Shown: piece after piece, positions 13,942 through 18,038 of the stretch
Layout: each line of letters begins with the position of its first letter
Position numbering within the stretch: position 1 is the stretch's first letter
NCBI GenBank assembly: GCA_021828935.1
Contig: JAJZCU010000002.1
Span: 1-18,038 of the forward strand
Source of the DNA: Planctomycetota bacterium
GTDB taxonomy: Bacteria; Planctomycetota; Phycisphaerae; WQYP01
DNA: 18,038 bases
Direction of reading: 5' to 3'
Position numbers and translations under genes: made by a program
Notes under the pieces: model-generated
What the model was told of the DNA's origin: nothing
Databases searched by the model: none
The model's input: only the letters and a program-made list of their open reading frames with translations

Positions 13942-14871
13942 TTATCGAAACGACCGCAGCAGCGTGGCCGCCACCAGGTGCCAGCCGTTTACCAACACAA
14001 ACAACAGCAATTTTAAGGGCAGCGAAACCATCACTGGCGGCAGCAACTGCATGCCCAGGCTGATCAGCATGGACGAAACCACCATGTCAATAATTAAAAA
14101 CGGCAGGTAGATGCGGAAGCCGATGATAAACGCCACTTTCAATTCGCTTAATATATAAGCTGGCACCACGCACAGCGTGGAAACCTGCTGCCAGGTCTTC
14201 GGCGGTGTGGTTTCATGGGTTGAAAATCGGTTGAACATGTACACATCAGACTGATCATGCGCCGCCACGATCTGCTTGATCATAAACGTCCGCATGGCCT
14301 CCACCGCCTGACCAAAGGCCTGCCCCTGCGAAATTTTTCCCGCCTGGTACGGCGCCAACGCACGGTGATCAATCCGCTGCCAGGTGGGCGTCATCACCAT
14401 GAACGTCATAAAAAGGGCCAGGCCAATGAGCACCTGGTTCGGCGGCAACTGCGACGTGCCCAGCGCCTGCCGCAGCAATGAGAATACGATCACGATGCGC
14501 GTGAAACTGGTGGTCATTAATAAAATGGAAGGCGCCAGCGTCAACAGCGACAGCAGCAGCACAATTTCCAGGGCGGACGATAATTTTTTGGGCGATTGCG
14601 TGAATTTCATGTCCGGCAGACGGACCAGGGACTGACCGCGTGCCGAGGCAAGTTGCCCCGGCGCGACGGACGAAACCGTTGAGTTCGTGGAGGTTGTCGC
14701 GGGCCCGCCGGGCATCGGGCCGACAAAGTTTGATAAAGATGCTGGTGGCGCAGTTGGCGCGGCGGCCAACGCGGCGGCGGGCATCTGCACGGCCAGCAGC
14801 GCGAACAGCAACGCGCCGGCGGCCAGGCGTCGCGGGAAATTTTTGGGGCGTATTGCAGTCATCCTGACCAT
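13942..14871 (-). CDS. fliP: Flagellar export gate protein FliP
   Basis: FliP forms the core ring of the flagellar type III export gate. The 309-aa protein is longer than enterobacterial FliP (about 245) because a 50-60-residue Ala/Ser/Thr/Pro-rich stretch (about 37-85) sits between the signal peptide (10-37) and the first core helix. The core has hallmark segments: LEIVLLLSLLTLAPSILLMT (101-120), FTRIVIVFSLLRQALGTSQLPPNQVLIGLALF (123-154), VPAYILSELKVAFIIGF (236-252) and FLIIDMVVSSMLISLGM (258-274). AGGA lies 11 nt before the ATG at 14871; an ATG three codons later lacks spacing for a ribosome site. The gap to the fliO-like gene is 112 bp. Confidence 0.96.
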   Translation of the reverse strand: MVRMTAIRPKNFPRRLAAGALLFALLAVQMPAAALAAAPTAPPASLSNFVGPMPGGPATTSTNSTVSSVAPGQLASARGQSLVRLPDMKFTQSPKKLSSALEIVLLLSLLTLAPSILLMTTSFTRIVIVFSLLRQALGTSQLPPNQVLIGLALFMTFMVMTPTWQRIDHRALAPYQAGKISQGQAFGQAVEAMRTFMIKQIVAAHDQSDVYMFNRFSTHETTPPKTWQQVSTLCVVPAYILSELKVAFIIGFRIYLPFLIIDMVVSSMLISLGMQLLPPVMVSLPLKLLLFVLVNGWHLVAATLLRSFR

Positions 14872-14983
14872 CTATCACGGCATCCTGCCGAGCGACCATG
14901 AAAAAAACTACCGCGATCCTTAATGCATTCTGATGCCTGAGCCCGCAGCCAGGGCACACCGACCGGCACCGGCGGCCGGACGG

Positions 14984-16516
14984 TTAAATGTCCACTGGCA
15001 GTTTCTGCCGTACCGATTGCACTTGCTGGCGCAATTCCATGAGTTGGCGGCGGGCGGCGGCCATCTCGTCGAGTTGATCATCCAGATTATCAAGGTTTTC
15101 CGTCTCGCCCTGGGCATCCGCGGAAAGGGCGCCCCGCGATCCGGCAAAATCGTTCTCGCCGGCGATGGCGCTGGTCGCGGCGCCAAACCGATGCGACCGC
15201 GCCGGCGGCTGGGTTTCCATTTCCCGCCGCGCATCGGTTAACAGAGTTTTGAATCCGGCCTGCGCCGACCCGCTCTTGGTTCCCTGCACCTGCGCCAGCA
15301 GGTTGGCCACCTCCGCGGGGTCATTGACCACCAGCACCGATTGGCTGCTTTCCTTGCCCTGGTTGAGCACTACAATTTGTGAACCAATTCGCACCATGAC
15401 CAACGACTGATTTTTGCACAGCGGATGGCGCGAAAGGATTTCAAATATCGGCTTTTCTTTATCTCCAGCCGCCCCGTTTTTCTGGTTCAGGCGAACCATC
15501 AACGTGCGCCCCACCAATAGCAGGCCCAGCACAATGCCCAATGCCCCCACCACGCGAAAAATGGACCGCCACGCGCTGCTGGCCGAAAACCACGCCGCGC
15601 GCGGCGCCCGGGGCTTTCCACCCGGCGTCAATCCAGCAATGGGCGTGTTTTCAATCCGTGACACCGGCTCTGCCGGACTTTTTGAAACGTGGCGCCGCCC
15701 GGCCACAGAGCCCGTGAATGATCTTTCTGCCGAGGCGCCGGTAGATTGCTTGTGCATTTCCACTGGCTGATTCTGACGGTTCCGCGTGGCATTGGGTCCC
15801 GGCGTGGCGGAGGTCTGCGCCAGCGTCGTGGGGGCCGCCGGCGCATAGCGCGCGCTCGGCCGGGTCATTGGAACACGAACCACTGAGTCGCCGGTCCGCA
15901 ACGGCGCCGATGGATTCGGAGAGACGCCAACGCCGGCACCATGCGCCGATGGCGCCCCCGTTGTCGCCGCATCAATAATTGGTCGGCCCGCCGCCATTAA
16001 ATTGGCGGCTGCAAGGCTGCGGCGGCCCCGGTTTGCTCGGCTGCGCGGGCCAAAATCAGTCGGCGTTGCCATCGCATTGCCGCCCACCGGTCTGCCCGTT
16101 CGGCGCGATATCGGGGCCTGCGTCGCACGGGCGGATTGTGAAACCCGCCGCAAGTTGCCGCGCGTGACTCGCGCTGCGTGAAGCAAGCCCGGATCAACCG
16201 TGTTCACGCTGCGGCGGGCGACGCTTGCGCGACCATTATTTCGGCCACCGCCGGAGCCGGCGGGCAACTGATGGGATGGCGCCCCGGCAGATGCGATGGC
16301 GTTCCGACCCGAGCGGGCCGCGGCCGGCCCGCCGGCGCCGGTGCCCGCGCCAGTACCGGCCCGGTTGGCGTTCACGCTGCCAGTGCCCGCGGACCCGTGC
16401 GACACGCTCATCTGTGCCATGGCCTGAGCCCGGCATGGTGCGCAAATGCCCATGGCCACCGCCGCCAGCAGTGCCGGTATCAGCCAGCCCATCGTGCTGT
16501 TTTCGAGTTTTCTCAT
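14984..16516 (-). CDS. fliO: FliO-like flagellar biosynthesis protein with long low-complexity extracytoplasmic region
   Basis: FliO helps assemble the FliP ring. The assignment rests on position between fliN and fliP and on the C-terminal part: a TM helix at 318-338 (SIFRVVGALGIVLGLLLVG) followed by a small domain, FEILSRHPLCKNQSLVMVRIGSQIVVLNQG (358-387) and VNDPAEVANLL (397-407), which matches the FliO pattern. A predicted helix/coiled coil closes the protein (472-505). Upstream is a signal peptide (1-32) and about 285 residues rich in Ala, Gly, Arg, Ser, Thr and Pro with net positive charge. At 510 aa it is about four times the size of Salmonella FliO (125 aa). The ATG at 16516 was chosen because the signal peptide starts there. 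A GTG at 16597 overlapping the fliN stop (GTGA) is in frame but adds 27 basic residues before the signal. Confidence 0.82.
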   Translation of the reverse strand: MRKLENSTMGWLIPALLAAVAMGICAPCRAQAMAQMSVSHGSAGTGSVNANRAGTGAGTGAGGPAAARSGRNAIASAGAPSHQLPAGSGGGRNNGRASVARRSVNTVDPGLLHAARVTRGNLRRVSQSARATQAPISRRTGRPVGGNAMATPTDFGPRSRANRGRRSLAAANLMAAGRPIIDAATTGAPSAHGAGVGVSPNPSAPLRTGDSVVRVPMTRPSARYAPAAPTTLAQTSATPGPNATRNRQNQPVEMHKQSTGASAERSFTGSVAGRRHVSKSPAEPVSRIENTPIAGLTPGGKPRAPRAAWFSASSAWRSIFRVVGALGIVLGLLLVGRTLMVRLNQKNGAAGDKEKPIFEILSRHPLCKNQSLVMVRIGSQIVVLNQGKESSQSVLVVNDPAEVANLLAQVQGTKSGSAQAGFKTLLTDARREMETQPPARSHRFGAATSAIAGENDFAGSRGALSADAQGETENLDNLDDQLDEMAAARRQLMELRQQVQSVRQKLPVDI

Positions 16517-16593
16517 ACAGAACTCTTTCGCGCTTTTCCGCGGAGATTTCGCCGATGCGCCACGGATGGCGGCGCCACCGCGTCCGGCGCCAT

Positions 16594-16956
16594 TCACACT
16601 TTTTCCGCGGTGGTGACGATTTCATTGATGCGCACGCAAAAATTGTCGTTCAACACCAGCACTTCGCCGCGGGCCACCAGTTGCTCATTCACAAAGACGT
16701 CCACGGGGTCGCCGGCGAGTTTGTCCAGTTCAATGACGCTGCCGTCACGCAGGCGCAGAATGTCCTCGATCAGCATGCGCGTGCGGCCCAGTTCGATTTT
16801 GACGTTCAAATCCACGTCGCGCAACATCTCAATGGTGGCCGGGGAGGCGTCGCCGATGATTTTTTTGAAATTGGGCAGATCGAAATTGCCGGGCATGCCG
16901 GTGCTTTCGGAATTGCCGTTTGGATGAACTTCCGGGGCGGTAAGCGTGTCTTGCAA
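16594..16956 (-). CDS. fliN: Flagellar motor switch protein FliN (TTG start)
   Basis: FliN forms the lower C-ring of the flagellar switch and helps dock export substrates. The product is 120 aa. Residues 1-35 are a variable leader; the SpoA (surface presentation of antigens) domain spans about 45-115, with LRDVDLNVKIELGRT, LRLRDGSVIELDKLAGDPVD and VNEQLVARGEVLVLNDNFCVRI. The start is set by a perfect AAGGAGG (16963-16969) with 6 nt to a TTG at 16956. No ATG is suitably placed; the first in-frame ATG is 20 codons further in and lacks such a site. The gene follows fliL with a 92-bp gap, where fliM would normally be. Its TGA overlaps a possible GTG start for the fliO-like gene. Confidence 0.93.
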   Translation of the reverse strand: MQDTLTAPEVHPNGNSESTGMPGNFDLPNFKKIIGDASPATIEMLRDVDLNVKIELGRTRMLIEDILRLRDGSVIELDKLAGDPVDVFVNEQLVARGEVLVLNDNFCVRINEIVTTAEKV

Positions 16957-16962
16957 AGCAGG

Positions 16963-16969
16963 CCTCCTT
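16963..16969 (-). promoter_or_regulatory. fliN: Consensus Shine-Dalgarno that sets the fliN TTG start
   Basis: AAGGAGG on the minus strand, 6 nt before TTG at 16956. It is the best ribosome site in the flagellar cluster and places the start 29 codons inside the longest open frame. Confidence 0.85.
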
Positions 16970-17048
16970 GCCTCTGTTGGCCACGTTCTGTGGCGGGTTG
17001 TGCAATGCCGCAGCAGCCGTTTTCCCCGGCCGCCTTCAGGCATGCAGG

Positions 17049-17591
17049 TTAAAATTCAGCCCGAAAGGGCGTGCATTTTGGAATTAACAATTTGCGAATC
17101 AAATGCCGGCCCAAATCCTGGCCCAACTGATACCGGATCTGCCGCCGCAGCGTCTGCAAGCCCGGCTGGGCCAGGCTCTTGGGATCCGCGCTGGCCACGA
17201 TGGCCCGGATGTGGTCTTCCACCTGCGCGGCCCGGTCGGCCAATAGCTTTTTCACCTTGGCCGCATTGGCTTCACGCACCGTGGCCACTACGGAAATATC
17301 ATACAGATACAGTTGGCCGCTGCGGCTGTTCGGCAGTTTGGCGCTTTTAATGGGCACCTCAACGCTCAGCCGGCCGGGATCAACTTTTTTGGAAATCAAG
17401 GGCGCGGCGGCGGCCTGTTTGGGCCCGCCATTGAGCAGCATGGTGATGGCAACCGTGCCCCCTTCCAGCCCCACGACCACCAACGCGGCCACAATCATCT
17501 TCAAGGGAAAACGCTTCTTGGCCGCGTGCTCCGCTGCCGCCGGCGCTGCGGCCGCCGGCGCTGTCGCTTGTTTTTCTGCTTGCTTTGCCAT
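17049..17591 (-). CDS. fliL: Flagellar basal-body-associated protein FliL
   Basis: FliL is a single-pass inner-membrane protein around the MotAB stator, supporting motor torque. The 180-aa product has an Ala/Lys-rich cytoplasmic tail (1-28), one TM helix (about 31-53) and a periplasmic domain containing GQLYLYDISVVATV (about 92-105), typical of the FliL strand that precedes the long helix ANAAKVKKLLADRAAQVEDHI (109-129). The C-terminus ends LIPKCTPFRAEF, where many FliL proteins end in a conserved F-x-E-F-type strand; here it is divergent. The ATG at 17591 has AGGG 6 nt upstream. It is the first gene of the flagellar cluster; a sigma-28-like promoter candidate lies about 95 bp upstream. Confidence 0.88.
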   Translation of the reverse strand: MAKQAEKQATAPAAAAPAAAEHAAKKRFPLKMIVAALVVVGLEGGTVAITMLLNGGPKQAAAAPLISKKVDPGRLSVEVPIKSAKLPNSRSGQLYLYDISVVATVREANAAKVKKLLADRAAQVEDHIRAIVASADPKSLAQPGLQTLRRQIRYQLGQDLGRHLIRKLLIPKCTPFRAEF

Positions 17592-17642
17592 TCCTGTCCC
17601 TTTTCAGCCCTGGGGCTTGGTTCCATTTACGTTCGGCAAAAT

Positions 17643-17664
17643 CTGCCTATAGGCCTATCGGCAG
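17643..17664. promoter_or_regulatory. 22-bp near-perfect dyad upstream of fliL
   Basis: CTGCC-T-ATAGGCCTAT-C-GGCAG: outer CTGCC/GGCAG arms and a perfect ATAGGCCTAT core, with only one mismatched pair. It lies 52-73 bp upstream of the fliL ATG, downstream of the promoter candidate. Its size and symmetry fit an operator for a dimeric regulator, or a hairpin in the 5' leader. Confidence 0.5.
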
Positions 17665-17705
17665 TCCGAGGGCGCCACGTTGAGTTATCGGCGTGTTTTC
17701 GGACT
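17663..17705. repeat. 7-bp inverted arms enclosing the -10 candidate
   Basis: AGTCCGA (17663-17669) and TCGGACT (17699-17705) are exact inverted repeats separated by 29 bp that include the GCCGATAA element. Could be chance or a loop-forming regulatory pair. Confidence 0.35.
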
Positions 17706-17711
17706 AATCTA
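17685..17711 (-). promoter_or_regulatory. Candidate sigma-28 (FliA-type) flagellar promoter for the fliL cluster
   Basis: GCCGATAA (17685-17692, minus strand) is an exact match to the enterobacterial FliA -10 consensus. Eleven nt upstream is TAGATTAG (17704-17711), a 4/8 match to TAAAGTTT with core TAGA for TAAA. Spacing is canonical. The first gene, fliL, begins about 94 nt downstream on the same strand. Whether this organism's flagellar sigma factor keeps that consensus is assumed. Confidence 0.5.
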
Positions 17712-17849
17712 AAGCTCTTTTGTTGCACGCCGCCAAACCCGCGCACGTTTCGGCGCACCGGCGCAAATACCGCGCGGGCCTATGACCGCGTTCCCTGGTT
17801 CGGGCATCCCGCCTGCCGATGCGCTGCTTGCCGTTGTGCAGTCATGCTT

Positions 17850-18038
17850 TCATTGCAAACGCATTGCGCGGGCCGCAACGTCCTGGGTCAGGGCCGCCAA
17901 TGCCCGCGCCATGGCTAAATCTTCGGCCGTTGTAATCTTTAAGTTAAGAACTGATCCCGCGGAACTTGCCACCGTAAACCCAGCCAGTTCGAGCACCTGC
18001 GCATCGTCCGTGATCTCCGGCATGGGATGCATCTGGGC
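17850..18038 (-). CDS. ispD: 2-C-methyl-D-erythritol 4-phosphate cytidylyltransferase IspD, C-terminal part (5' end outside window)
   Basis: IspD transfers CMP to methylerythritol phosphate in the cytoplasmic MEP isoprenoid pathway. Only the last 62 residues are present and the frame is open to the window edge. They show the family's C-terminal pattern: EITDDAQVLELAG, then AGSVLNLKITTAEDLAMARAL, matching the usual TDDA...G...V.G...N.KIT.PEDL.LA.A. An internal Met at 18032 is not the start, because the frame continues upstream. It lies 258 bp from fliL on the same strand and is not part of the flagellar function; the pairing is probably incidental. Confidence 0.85.
   Translation of the reverse strand, partial: AQMHPMPEITDDAQVLELAGFTVASSAGSVLNLKITTAEDLAMARALAALTQDVAARAMRLQ

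Larger units (their letters stand above)
17592..17849. other. Intergenic region between ispD and fliL
   Basis: 258 bp without a supported gene. It holds the candidate flagellar promoter and the dyads listed next. A plus-strand frame through it is an antisense artefact. Confidence 0.55.

Noticed and set aside
14872..14983. Terminator between the fliO-like gene and fliP
   Set aside because: A GC-rich CCGGC/GCCGG hairpin and a run of seven T are present but about 60 bp apart, so they do not form a Rho-independent terminator.
16517..16597. GTG start of the fliO-like gene overlapping the fliN stop
   Set aside because: It adds a 27-residue basic leader in front of a complete signal peptide. Coupled initiation at GTGA cannot be excluded, so it is noted as an alternative.
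17664..17681. Sigma-54 promoter for fliL (TGGCGC...CTGC)
   Set aside because: The GG and GC dinucleotides are 12 bp apart instead of the required 10 and the second half is a poor match.

Overview
The window is GC-rich and every convincing gene lies on the minus strand. The best guess for the source is a planctomycete-like bacterium (perhaps Phycisphaerae). This is inferred from the flagellar set without fliM at this locus, the secreted propeller protein, dense intergenic palindromes and long Ala/Gly/Arg-rich protein segments. No rRNA or other marker gene confirms it.

From right to left, which is the direction of transcription: the 3' end of ispD (17850-18038, cut by the window edge). Then comes an operator/promoter-like region with a sigma-28-type promoter candidate and a 22-bp dyad. 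It is followed by a flagellar export/switch operon: fliL, fliN (TTG start), a very long fliO-like gene, fliP, fliQ, fliR, flhB (17591-11769). fliM is not between fliL and fliN, and flhA does not follow flhB. FliP, FliQ, FliR and FlhB form the core of the export gate, FliO assists FliP assembly, FliN belongs to the switch/C-ring and FliL associates with the stator.

The middle (11224-5449) holds three genes for exported proteins. They are a 909-aa propeller protein with a TQGNW-containing C-terminal region, a secreted alpha/beta-hydrolase (lipase-like) whose ATG overlaps the propeller gene's TGA, and a 475-aa secreted protein of unknown function. A 544-bp spacer in front of them carries a run of 13 G, G-rich tandem repeats and palindromic elements. 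Two palindromic units lie in frame inside the 5' end of the propeller gene.

The left part holds an Rnl5/DraRnl-type RNA ligase, an amidohydrolase of the metal-dependent TIM-barrel type, and a membrane sensor histidine kinase that runs off the left edge. The spacers between these genes are long (about 420, 990 and 540 bp), carry no convincing genes, and contain at least four families of dispersed hairpin repeats. Copies of one family sit as inverted pairs at the borders of two consecutive spacers.

I did not find a clear new defence or mobile system. The most unusual items are the palindromic repeats recruited into a signal-peptide n-region, the overlapping propeller/hydrolase pair with its unknown partner, the enlarged FliO, and the solitary RNA ligase.
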